Below the pieces are notes generated by a model. It did no database searches. It was not told where the DNA came from and worked only from the letters and a program-made list of their open reading frames with translations. Of a DNA stretch of 8,743 bases, positions 1-7,177 are shown one piece after another. Positions within the stretch are counted from its first letter, which is position 1. Each line of letters opens with the position of its first letter. Position numbers and translations under genes: made by a program. This DNA is from Bacteroidales bacterium (GTDB lineage Bacteria > Bacteroidota > Bacteroidia > Bacteroidales > WCHB1-69): positions 1 to 8,743 of the forward strand of contig JAEEUY010000019.1 of assembly GCA_016290715.1 (NCBI GenBank), in the 5' to 3' direction.

Positions 1-199
1 AGAAGTAAAAGAGGCCAAACTCCCTGAATCAGATGCAAAAAAATTACAAGCAGGCCGCCAAGAAGTTGGCAAACAAGTGGCTCCTGGAGGAAAAGGCGGT
101 ACTCCTATCCACGTTGAAAAGAAAATAGGGAGAAATGACCCCTGCCCTTGCGGAAGCGGGAAGAAATATAAAAATTGCCACGGACGTGAAGCTATGTAA
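1..199 (+). CDS. secA: SecA preprotein translocase ATPase, C-terminal end (5' partial)
   Basis: This is the last 66 codons of SecA, the cytoplasmic ATPase that drives unfolded preproteins through SecYEG. The frame is open from the left edge, with its first full codon at base 2, and stops at TAA 197-199. The visible part is a lysine-, glutamine- and glycine-rich linker followed by GRNDPCPCGSGKKYKNCHG. That motif has the CxC-x8-CH zinc ligands of the SecA C-terminal domain: Cys codons at 143-145, 149-151 and 176-178, and His at 179-181. In the family this domain binds SecB and/or ribosomes and phospholipid. The ATPase and preprotein-binding domains lie outside the window. Other proteins carry SEC-C motifs, but the linker plus a motif this close to the C-terminus is typical of SecA itself. 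A stem-loop follows about 100 bp downstream. Confidence 0.95.
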   Translation, partial: EVKEAKLPESDAKKLQAGRQEVGKQVAPGGKGGTPIHVEKKIGRNDPCPCGSGKKYKNCHGREAM

Positions 200-295
200 C
201 ACTCTTTTCTTCCTGAAAATGAGCAAATATCACTCCGAAAAACAACTGATTATGCAATAAAAAGTATCGCTGAAATTTGTAACATTTTTTTTCAA

Positions 296-342
296 AAGAG
301 GCGGCAAAATTAGAAAATAAAATGCTAATTTTGCCGCCTCTT
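296..342 (+). terminator. Perfect 18-bp stem-loop after secA (probable terminator)
   Basis: Bases 296-313 and 325-342 are exact reverse complements (18 bp) around an 11-nt A-rich loop. The stem core is GGCGGC/GCCGCC. The U-tract is imperfect: CTTATAGCTTTTT follows, with a T-run at 351-355. A second small inverted repeat, 346-352 with 358-364, overlaps this tail. The position, between the secA stop and the next gene on the same strand, suits a secA terminator. Apart from this hairpin, an isolated T8 run at 285-292 and the candidate promoter element noted separately, I see nothing else in the 200-405 gap. Confidence 0.7.
326..333 (+). promoter_or_regulatory. Possible Bacteroidetes -7 element (TAATTTTG)
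   Basis: TAATTTTG matches the TAnnTTTG -7 consensus known for Bacteroides-group sigma ABfr promoters. It lies 72 bp before the ATG of the S8 protease gene, inside the right arm of the secA stem-loop. I see no matching TTG/TTTG -33 element at the usual distance, and the inverted-repeat symmetry places the same octamer on the minus strand. It could therefore simply be part of the hairpin. Confidence 0.25.
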
Positions 343-405
343 CTTATAGCTTTTTATAAGCTATTGGAAATGATACACGTAAGAAAAAATTAAAAACATA
401 AAATA

Positions 406-3400
406 ATGAACTTAAAAAAAGTTTTATTTGCATTTATTGGCATACTCGCTTGTTTAAGTATTTCTGCTCAAACGATTAACCCCAAATTCATTGACGGACA
501 TCTGTATTTTAAATTTGTTGATAGTTACGAAATTGACTTTACAGTAAATGAAAACACCAGCATTGATGCTGACCAACTGCCCAAGTTTGCCGATCTCTTC
601 AACAAATATGAGGTTACGTTGATTACCAGACCTTTATATTGTTTCAATTCAGAAAAATTAGCAAGAATTATTCGTTTGGAATTCAATCAAGCGGAAAAAA
701 TTGAAGAGTTTATCAAGGAATTGGAACTCCGTCCGGAAGTGGAATATGCCGAAAAAATCCCTCTTCCCAAAAAACTAGTAACTTACAACGATCCCTATTA
801 CAGCGCAAGTTATCTGAATGGCGCCCCCAACCAGTGGTACTTGAATTTTATTAATGCCCCGCAAGCATGGGACTTGCAAACAGGAGACCCTTCCATTAAG
901 ATTGCCATCGTAGATAATGCCGTATGGGGAGCCCACGAAGATTTGAACATCTCTTCTTCCAATATGTGCTCCTATGCCAATGGAACTGCCTCTGTGGGCA
1001 ATTCTGCACCACCATCTTCTGTTTCACAATCAAACACTTGCAGCCAAAGTGATATTTACAACGATGGATGCCCCTCCTACGACTGGTCGCATGGCACCCA
1101 TTGTGCAGGCTTGGTTGGCGCTATCAACAACAACAATAAGGGAATCTCCTCTATCGGCGGCGGATGTACCCTGATGGGTATTCGCGGAGCCAATAATAAT
1201 GGATACATGTACTATTGTGACAATGGAGTTGCGTGGGCTGCCAACAATGGCGCTAAAATCATTAGCATGTCGTGGGGTTCTGACGAATCCAGCAGTTCAG
1301 AAGAGACCTTGATGCAGGAAGTTTATGAAAATGACATCATTTTGATTGCTGCTGCAGGCAACGATGGAGATGGTGAGAATCCCATCTTCTACCCTGCCGG
1401 ATACTCATCCGTAATCAGTGTCGCTTCCACCAATTCTGACGGCAAACTTTCCTACTTTTCACAACATGGTCCCGGGCGTGCCGACATTGCAGCCCCAGGT
1501 GGGTTTTATATCATCAGCGGTCAATACGCTTCCAATATATTGAGTACAACCTATTGCACTTGCCAGTACTGGCGTTTGAGTGGCACAAGTTCATTAAACG
1601 GAAAATATTACGATGGGATGCAGGGGACTTCCATGGCCTGCCCTGTTACTTCCGGATTGGTCGGTCTTATGGCTTCCGCTTATCCCGACATTACCCCCGA
1701 CCAAGTGAAAGCCTGTTTGATCAGCAATGCCACCCCACTGACCAGCGGTTCAAACACCATCACCAACAATGCGGGCTACATCAATGCATACGCTTCCGTA
1801 CAATGTGCCCAAACCTTAGCCGCCGGCGGTACTATTCCTGATGTGCCGGGAGTTGACCCGGGCTGGTATGGGAACGAAGAATATACGAGTCTCAATATGG
1901 TAAATCAAGGGAAAATGATTATCATTCGCCCCGAAACCTACGGAAACTATTCCACAGGAAATCAGGTTACAAAAGTGAAATTCGGCACCTATTACCATTC
2001 CGACTACCCTACTTACAACAACAATAGCTTCACCATCAAAATCTACGAGGGGAGCAATATGAATTCTGAATTAACTAACGATGGCGGCACCACCGACATA
2101 GCTTCTTGTCTCGGTAATTTGGTTTATACTCAAAATTATACGCAAAGTGAAGCAGGGGTTAATATTGTTGATTTAAACACTCCTTATACCATCAACAGCA
2201 ACACCCCCTTCTGGATTGCGATTGAAGCCAATGGTCCCACCCTGTTTTTATTCACAAAAGAGAACCAATCCGATGCCATTGATGCGGATGACTATTGGTC
2301 TGATTTTTCTGTTGCAAGCGGGCACTACCTATATACCTCAACGGATGATGATAATACCGATTACTTAAACATCAACTATGGTGCACAATATACCGACAAT
2401 TCACACTCGTATGTTATTGAATACAGTAGGGAATATGTATTGGCATACTATATATCCGACGGCAGTGTTTATGTGCCACAATCCGATTTTGCCATCGCTC
2501 TTTATGATGCAAATGGGAATGCCTATACAAATGCCACAATCAATGAGAATGAGTCACTTTATTTTACCCCGATATTGAGCAACAATGGTCCCGATGCGGC
2601 AAGCGGTGCAGAGGATTGCATTGGTCTTGAGGTTTCTGTCAATGGTATTGTCATTGACTCCTACTCTGCAAGTTCATTAGCGGTTGGCAATTTTTACATT
2701 TTTGGCGGGGGGCATGCTGATACCATCACTGCTGCCCAATTCAACAATTTAGGTGTTACTGGCACTTTTGATGTTTGTATTACTGTAACCTATGCCGGCA
2801 CCGATCCTAATCTGAACAACAACACATCGTGTATCACCGTAACAAGAATATCCTCCACGCCAAGTTATACCGTTACCACCACTGCCAATCCTCTGACAGG
2901 CGGCACATTGCGAGGTGCGGGGACTTACCTTTCCGGAGCATCCGTTACGGTTGTTGCCGAACCTAATAACAATTTTGAATTTGTAAATTGGACTGAAAAC
3001 GGGAACATCGTTTCCACCTCCGATTCTTACACTTTCACTATCAATTCCAATAGAAACCTTGTAGCGAATTTTAATGTGGTTACCCCGGATACCTATACCG
3101 TAACCATCACTGAAAATCCAAGCAATGGCGGTCGTACTACAGGGGCTGGAACCTATGTGGCCGGTTTGAGTGTCAGCATTAATGCCATTGCAAACAGTGG
3201 ATTTGAATTTGTAGAATGGACCGAAAATGGTACTGTTGTTTCTACCAACAGCCACTATACTTTCACCATTGACCGAAATAGGGATTTTGAAGCCCATTTC
3301 CGCTCCACCGCTCCCGATGTATATACCGTAACCGCCTCCGTAACCCCTGCTAATAGTGGAAGAATAACGGGCGATGGAAGCTACGTAGCCGGATTAAGCG

Positions 3401-4041
3401 TTACTGTAGTTGCTCACGCAAACAATGGCTATGAATTCCTGAAATGGACCGAAAATGGCAATACCGTTTCCACCAATAGTTCTTATACTTTTACTATTAA
3501 TAGCAACAGGAATTTAGTCGCTCATTTTAACACAGCAGCACCCAACACATACAGCATTACTTCTTGGGTCAATGGAGTAGGCGGCTCAATTACCCCAAGA
3601 GGGACCATCTCCGTAAACCCCAACAGCAACAAAACCTACACTATCACCCCCGATAATGGCTATATTATTCAAACAGTAAAAGTAGATGGCGTAGATGCTA
3701 TCAATGATTTGATTAATAATACCTATACTTTCTATAACATTACTACAGATCACACCATCGTTGCTACCTTTGCCTCTACTATAGGTATTGAAAACAACGA
3801 AAATCAATCGCTCATTTTATATCCCAATCCTAATGATGGAACCTTTATGATTCAAACAAAATCAATCGGTTCTAATTTCACGTACCAACTATTCGATGCA
3901 AAGGGGGCACTGCTTGATCATCGCCGATTTGATTCTTCCGACGAAACCATCACCCTCAACTACAACTTAACGGCTGGACTTTATTTTGTGAGAATTATTT
4001 CAGACAAAAAAAGTTGGACAGAAAGAGTTATTGTAAAATAG
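406..4041 (+). CDS. Secreted S8 (subtilisin-like) serine protease with InlB-type repeats and T9SS sorting domain
   Basis: This is a 1211-residue modular extracellular peptidase. Residues 1-21 form a Sec signal peptide (KK, then a hydrophobic core, ending SISA before Q22). Residues about 25-118 look like a propeptide, ending EVEYAEKI. Residues about 140-468 are the S8 catalytic domain. Asp170 lies in IAIVDNAVWGAHEDL, His229 in SHGTHCAG, oxyanion Asn319 in AAAGND and nucleophile Ser409 in GTSMACP, so the triad is intact. The first motif reads DNA rather than the classical D[ST]G. The catalytic domain is rich in cysteines (for example 188, 212, 222, 233, 254, 271, 384, 386, 412), so disulfides are likely. 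Residues about 490-675 and 680-815 look like beta-sandwich modules, the second resembling CARDB. Four 76-residue repeats (820-1123) and a sorting tail (about 1135-1211) follow. The expected location is the cell surface or outside, exported by Sec then T9SS. It appears monocistronic: stem-loops flank it on both sides. The start is set by the signal peptide; the leader is AT-rich without a Shine-Dalgarno. The substrate is unknown. Confidence 0.93.
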   Translation: MNLKKVLFAFIGILACLSISAQTINPKFIDGHLYFKFVDSYEIDFTVNENTSIDADQLPKFADLFNKYEVTLITRPLYCFNSEKLARIIRLEFNQAEKIEEFIKELELRPEVEYAEKIPLPKKLVTYNDPYYSASYLNGAPNQWYLNFINAPQAWDLQTGDPSIKIAIVDNAVWGAHEDLNISSSNMCSYANGTASVGNSAPPSSVSQSNTCSQSDIYNDGCPSYDWSHGTHCAGLVGAINNNNKGISSIGGGCTLMGIRGANNNGYMYYCDNGVAWAANNGAKIISMSWGSDESSSSEETLMQEVYENDIILIAAAGNDGDGENPIFYPAGYSSVISVASTNSDGKLSYFSQHGPGRADIAAPGGFYIISGQYASNILSTTYCTCQYWRLSGTSSLNGKYYDGMQGTSMACPVTSGLVGLMASAYPDITPDQVKACLISNATPLTSGSNTITNNAGYINAYASVQCAQTLAAGGTIPDVPGVDPGWYGNEEYTSLNMVNQGKMIIIRPETYGNYSTGNQVTKVKFGTYYHSDYPTYNNNSFTIKIYEGSNMNSELTNDGGTTDIASCLGNLVYTQNYTQSEAGVNIVDLNTPYTINSNTPFWIAIEANGPTLFLFTKENQSDAIDADDYWSDFSVASGHYLYTSTDDDNTDYLNINYGAQYTDNSHSYVIEYSREYVLAYYISDGSVYVPQSDFAIALYDANGNAYTNATINENESLYFTPILSNNGPDAASGAEDCIGLEVSVNGIVIDSYSASSLAVGNFYIFGGGHADTITAAQFNNLGVTGTFDVCITVTYAGTDPNLNNNTSCITVTRISSTPSYTVTTTANPLTGGTLRGAGTYLSGASVTVVAEPNNNFEFVNWTENGNIVSTSDSYTFTINSNRNLVANFNVVTPDTYTVTITENPSNGGRTTGAGTYVAGLSVSINAIANSGFEFVEWTENGTVVSTNSHYTFTIDRNRDFEAHFRSTAPDVYTVTASVTPANSGRITGDGSYVAGLSVTVVAHANNGYEFLKWTENGNTVSTNSSYTFTINSNRNLVAHFNTAAPNTYSITSWVNGVGGSITPRGTISVNPNSNKTYTITPDNGYIIQTVKVDGVDAINDLINNTYTFYNITTDHTIVATFASTIGIENNENQSLILYPNPNDGTFMIQTKSIGSNFTYQLFDAKGALLDHRRFDSSDETITLNYNLTAGLYFVRIISDKKSWTERVIVK
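2863..3774 (+). repeat. Four in-frame 76-residue repeats (divergent InlB B-repeat type) in the S8 protease
   Basis: Tyr821, Tyr897, Tyr973 and Tyr1049 begin equivalent units spaced exactly 76 residues (228 bp) apart. Units 1-3 share YTVT at the start, then a G-x-G-[ST]-Y-x-x-G turn, then WTENG, VST, YTFTI and NR with a final A[HN]F. This pattern matches the divergent InlB B-repeat family (Flg_new_2-like), a small beta-rich surface module. Unit 4 is diverged: it keeps the length, YTF and VATF but has lost WTENG. Such repeats usually act as stalks or adhesive modules between a catalytic domain and a sorting tail. Confidence 0.85.
3808..4041 (+). other. T9SS C-terminal sorting domain (Por_Secre_tail type) of the S8 protease
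   Basis: Residues about 1135-1211 show the usual signature: an LYPNPNDGTF box, then a YQLFDAKGALL strand, then LTAGLYFVRI and a basic end with ERVIVK. In Bacteroidota this domain is recognised by the type IX secretion machinery at the outer membrane and is commonly removed when cargo is attached to A-LPS or released. Its presence implies the host encodes a T9SS, which is not in this window. Confidence 0.9.
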
Positions 4042-4075
4042 TCATTTTTAATCAGATACTATCACCATTTATTAT

Positions 4076-4083
4076 TATCTTTG
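4076..4083 (+). promoter_or_regulatory. Possible Bacteroidetes -7 element (TATCTTTG) upstream of the MBOAT gene
   Basis: TATCTTTG fits the TAnnTTTG -7 consensus and sits 83 bp before the MBOAT ATG. Its last two bases are the first bases of the terminator stem, so a transcript starting about 5-8 nt later would lack the left arm of that hairpin and would not terminate there. I do not see a clear TTG -33 element near 4050-4056, which lowers confidence. Confidence 0.35.
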
Positions 4084-4110
4084 CCGCATTAAAAATGCGG
4101 CATTTTTTTT
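4082..4110 (+). terminator. Intrinsic terminator of the S8 protease gene
   Basis: TGCCGCATT (4082-4090) pairs perfectly with AATGCGGCA (4094-4102) around an AAA loop and is followed by eight Ts at 4103-4110. This is a textbook rho-independent terminator, 41 bp after the protease stop codon. The rest of the 4042-4166 gap is AT-rich with no other clear feature besides the candidate promoter element. Confidence 0.9.
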
Positions 4111-4166
4111 GTCCATTCTATACATAATCATCAATAAGATAAAGTATTATAGATTTTACATCCCAC

Positions 4167-6026
4167 ATGAATTTCTCGAATCTTGCTACCTTTTTTACCA
4201 ATATTTTCTCTTTTGATGAACAGTATCCTCTTTTATTTACCCAATTTTATTTTTGGGCATTTTTCGCCATCGTTTTTGCATTCTTTGCGCTAACCAAAAA
4301 CAAGTGTCTCTTACGAAACTCCTATCTGTTTTTTGTTAGCCTATTCTTTTACTACAAAACCTCTGGTTTATTCGTTATCATACTTATTTTCACAACATTA
4401 TATGGATATTTCATTGGAAGAGGATTTGGCAAAACCGAGAAACCGTTTTATCGGAAATTACTCCTGTTTATTGGTGTTTTTCTCAATCTTTTTGTACTTT
4501 GCTACTTTAAATATGCCTATTTTTTCACAGACTCATACAACACCCTTTTCCATACCGACTATATCGTCGTCAACTATTTGGCTCGGTGGACCAATGAGCT
4601 GGCGGGTGTAAACTATTTCGATGCCAGCAAGATTCTGCTTCCTGTCGGCATTTCATTTTATACTTTTCAAAGTATCAGTTATTTGATTGATGTCTATAGA
4701 AAGCAGGTGGAACCGATTTCCAACATCTTGAATTTTGGATTTTATGTCAGTTTCTTTCCTGGCTTGGTGGCAGGACCCATTATCAGAGCCAATCAATTTG
4801 TACCCCAACTTTACAAGAAATACTTTTTATCGCGGAGACAATTTGGAATTGCTATCTTTTGGATTCTCAATGGCTTGATAAAAAAAATCATTTTGAGCGA
4901 TTATTTAGCCATTACCTTTGTGGATCGTGTTTTTGAATCGCCCCACCTCTTTACAGCCTTTGAAAATCTATCCGCTTTATTCTTGTATTCGCTGCAGGTT
5001 TACGCTGATTTTTCAGGCTACACCGACATTGCCATCGGTGTGGCCATGCTGATGGGGTTTTATTTGCCGCAAAACTTCAACTCTCCTTACAAAGCCACCA
5101 ATCCGGGCAACTTCTGGAAACGTTGGCATATTTCTCTTTCCTCATGGCTAAAAGATTACCTTTACATTCCCCTCGGCGGCAACCGCAATGCCACCTTCGG
5201 AACATACGCCTGCATCATTTTAATCGCCGTAGTCATCGTCTTCTTAACCAAAAATATGATTATTGCGGCCATCCTTGGTGGATTAGCCCTCGTCTTGCTT
5301 ATCGTTTCGTTGGCGAGCAAAAAGGCACGCCTCAAGATCAGCACCCAAATCAATATGATGAACACCATGCTATTGGGTGGATTATGGCACGGAGCAAGTT
5401 GGAATTTTATGATTTGGGGCGGTTTGAACGGATTAGGAATCCTTGCTTATAAAATTTGGAGAAACCTGAAAAAATATACCCGTTCTGCACTCACTTTCCT
5501 CATCTTCGCCACGTTCTTCATTCTACAATCGTTCTTCCCATCCCCCATTCTTGTAATCGGGGCGGTTTGGAGCGGTGTTATTTTTGCAGGCACCTTCATC
5601 GACAATATCTTCTCCCTTATTTTCAAGAAAACCTCATTCCATTGGATTGACCGCGCTTGGGGTATCTTCCTTACCTTTGTTTTTGTTTCCTTTACCCGAT
5701 TATTCTTCCGTTCGGGATCCAATCTTGACCCCGCCGTCGCCAACGAAACCGCTTGGAATACCGCTCAAATGATGGTTAACCAAATCGGAGGGAAATGGGA
5801 TATCAACCTCATCCCCGATATTTTGTACACCTATCGTTCCGCCTTTATTCTTTTCGTTATCGGAATGATTATTCACTGGCTTCCAGATAAATGGAAAAGA
5901 TGGTATCGCTATAATTTTGCAGTAATGCCCATTTGGCTTATGCTAATCGTTGTCGTAGCCACGGTCTTTGTCTTATACCAATTTATTACTGCCGATTTGC
6001 AACCTTTCATCTATTTCCAATTTTAA
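4167..6026 (+). CDS. MBOAT family membrane-bound O-acyltransferase (AlgI/DltB-like)
   Basis: This is a 619-residue integral membrane protein with roughly 12-14 hydrophobic segments spread along its length. Family landmarks appear in order: PVGISFYTFQSISYLIDVYR (159-178), FFPGLVAGPIIR (196-207), YADFSGYTDIAIG (279-291), NFWKRWHISLSSWLKDYLYIPLGGNR (315-340, with His321) and LLGGLWHGASWNFMIWGG (402-419, with the predicted catalytic His408). The C-terminus PFIYFQF also resembles AlgI-type proteins. The family transfers acyl groups, usually acetyl, across the inner membrane to exported polysaccharide or teichoic acid. The acceptor here is unknown, and no AlgJ/DltD-like SGNH partner lies in the window. 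It is longer than classical AlgI (about 500 residues), partly through a hydrophobic insert at about 341-395. The ATG at 4167 gives a complete N-terminus, with no Shine-Dalgarno visible. It is probably co-transcribed with the radical SAM gene that abuts it. Confidence 0.93.
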   Translation: MNFSNLATFFTNIFSFDEQYPLLFTQFYFWAFFAIVFAFFALTKNKCLLRNSYLFFVSLFFYYKTSGLFVIILIFTTLYGYFIGRGFGKTEKPFYRKLLLFIGVFLNLFVLCYFKYAYFFTDSYNTLFHTDYIVVNYLARWTNELAGVNYFDASKILLPVGISFYTFQSISYLIDVYRKQVEPISNILNFGFYVSFFPGLVAGPIIRANQFVPQLYKKYFLSRRQFGIAIFWILNGLIKKIILSDYLAITFVDRVFESPHLFTAFENLSALFLYSLQVYADFSGYTDIAIGVAMLMGFYLPQNFNSPYKATNPGNFWKRWHISLSSWLKDYLYIPLGGNRNATFGTYACIILIAVVIVFLTKNMIIAAILGGLALVLLIVSLASKKARLKISTQINMMNTMLLGGLWHGASWNFMIWGGLNGLGILAYKIWRNLKKYTRSALTFLIFATFFILQSFFPSPILVIGAVWSGVIFAGTFIDNIFSLIFKKTSFHWIDRAWGIFLTFVFVSFTRLFFRSGSNLDPAVANETAWNTAQMMVNQIGGKWDINLIPDILYTYRSAFILFVIGMIIHWLPDKWKRWYRYNFAVMPIWLMLIVVVATVFVLYQFITADLQPFIYFQF

Positions 6027-7019
6027 GTGAAAACACACTACATTATCCCCATTTTTATTCCTGAAAAAGCGTGTCCGCACCGTTGCATCTACTGCAACCA
6101 ATTCAATATTACCAACCAAACACAAGTAACTGATTATAATTATGTTACACAAACAATAGAGACTTACTTGCAAACGATTCCCAAAGAAGCGACAAAGAGG
6201 ATTGCCTTTTTCGGCGGCACTTTCACAGGAATGAGTATGGAAGAACAGAACCTCTATTTGGAGCGCGCTTATCCGTATATCACGCGCGGGGAAATTGACG
6301 AAATCCAACTTTCTACCCGCCCCGACTATATCAACAGAGAGATATTGGAAAACCTAAAGCATTACGGTGTGAGGACTATTGAGTTGGGGGCACAATCATT
6401 GAATAACGAAGTACTGCAATTCTCGGGAAGGGGACATACCGTGCAAGAAGTGGAAAAATCTTCCTCCCTCATCAAAAGATACAACTTTAAATTGGGTTTG
6501 CAGATGATGATTGGCTTGCCGCTGGATACCAAACAACGAGCCATCGAAACCGCTCAAAAAATTGTGGATTTGGGAGCTGACTGCACACGGATTTACCCTA
6601 CTTTAGTAATCAAAAACACTTTCTTAGAAAAGTTATATTTGGAAGGCAAATACCAACCGTTATCTATCGCTGATGCTATTGACCAAACCCTTGCGGTTAT
6701 GGATATTTTTGAAAAATCGCATCTATCCATTCTACGCATAGGACTACACCCTTCCCAAAGCTTATTAGAGGGGACTGAATTAGTAGCCGGCCCTTTTCAT
6801 GTATCGTTTAAAGAGCTGGTGTTGAGTGAAAAATGGCGTAGAAAATTGCAACCATTTGTGGACAACCGTCCTCACAAAGCGTGTGTAATCAAGGTTCCTG
6901 CGGGCGAAATCAATGCTGCGGTCGGCTACGGAGGAAGCAATAAGAAGTGGTTGCAACAATACTATCCGAATGTCAGATTCATTCCAACCGCTGATGAATT
7001 TGAAGTCTTGTTTTCATAA
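6027..7019 (+). CDS. Radical SAM protein, Elp3-like, without GNAT domain
   Basis: This is a 330-residue cytoplasmic enzyme. The radical SAM [4Fe-4S] ligands are Cys16, Cys20 and Cys23 in ACPHRCIYC (CxxxCxxC). FFGGTFTG (61-68) is the SAM-binding GGT/GE-type motif. IQLSTRPDYI, TIELGAQSLNNEVL and LQMMIGLPLDT (158-168) complete the Elp3/HemN-like core. A Radical_SAM_C-like region follows, including LRIGLHPS at 236-243. The last about 45 residues contain VGYGGSN, a GxxG loop resembling a KH fold. Unlike true Elp3 it has no acetyltransferase domain. The family is linked to the Elp3/tRNA-modification group (COG1243-like), but its bacterial substrate is not known to me. The start is GTG at 6027-6029, immediately after the MBOAT TAA and in the same frame. 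The next in-frame Met (residue 67 or later) would lose the Cys cluster, so GTG is required. Expression is probably coupled to MBOAT translation. Confidence 0.88.
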   Translation: MKTHYIIPIFIPEKACPHRCIYCNQFNITNQTQVTDYNYVTQTIETYLQTIPKEATKRIAFFGGTFTGMSMEEQNLYLERAYPYITRGEIDEIQLSTRPDYINREILENLKHYGVRTIELGAQSLNNEVLQFSGRGHTVQEVEKSSSLIKRYNFKLGLQMMIGLPLDTKQRAIETAQKIVDLGADCTRIYPTLVIKNTFLEKLYLEGKYQPLSIADAIDQTLAVMDIFEKSHLSILRIGLHPSQSLLEGTELVAGPFHVSFKELVLSEKWRRKLQPFVDNRPHKACVIKVPAGEINAAVGYGGSNKKWLQQYYPNVRFIPTADEFEVLFS

Positions 7020-7020
7020 A

Positions 7021-7048
7021 GTAGAGACGTTTCATGAAACGTCCCAAC
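7021..7048. repeat. Imperfect palindrome, copy 1 of the GTAGAGACGTTTCATG element
   Basis: This copy starts one base after the radical SAM stop codon. Its inner 18 bases (7026-7043, GACGTTTCATGAAACGTC) form a perfect palindrome. The outer arms have decayed: GTAGA on the left faces CCAAC on the right, where TCTAC would be expected. The left arm and centre are identical to the perfect copy at 7124-7151. Confidence 0.85.
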
Positions 7049-7068
7049 AACACTGTCCGCTATGCAAC

Positions 7069-7123
7069 GGGGATTCGGTTATGTGATTATGTGGGGATGC
7101 GGTTATATGATGACGCGGGGATT
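7069..7123. repeat. 24-bp tandem repeat between the two palindromes
   Basis: Two consecutive 24-bp units (7069-7092 and 7093-7116) begin GGGGAT[TG]CGGTTAT and continue with the similar TGATTATGT and TGATGACGC. A third truncated unit (GGGGATT, 7117-7123) runs into the second palindrome. No protein-coding function is supported. Confidence 0.7.
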
Positions 7124-7151
7124 GTAGAGACGTTTCATGAAACGTCTCTAC
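7124..7151. repeat. Perfect 28-bp palindrome, copy 2
   Basis: The sequence equals its own reverse complement over 28 bases. Each 14-base half reads GTAGAGACGTTTCA from its 5' end, with the centre at TCATGA. As RNA it could only form a hairpin with a tiny loop; as DNA it could extrude a cruciform or bind a dimeric protein. From memory, closely related GAGACGTTTC palindromes recur between genes in some Bacteroidota and cyanobacterial genomes. It is therefore best classed as a REP/MITE-like dispersed repeat. Confidence 0.85.
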
Positions 7152-7177
7152 GACAACCATACAACACGAACCAGCCC

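Noticed and set aside
285..292. T8 run after secA as an independent terminator
   Set aside because: No stable hairpin immediately precedes it. The convincing stem-loop lies downstream at 296-342.
2749..3297. Leftward 182-codon open frame inside the protease repeats
   Set aside because: It is antisense to well-conserved repeat domains of the S8 protease. Its composition mirrors the repeat structure and no family is recognisable.
5973..6308. Leftward 111-codon open frame across the MBOAT/radical SAM junction
   Set aside because: It is antisense to two confidently identified genes, including the radical SAM Cys cluster and GGT motif, and has no recognisable features.
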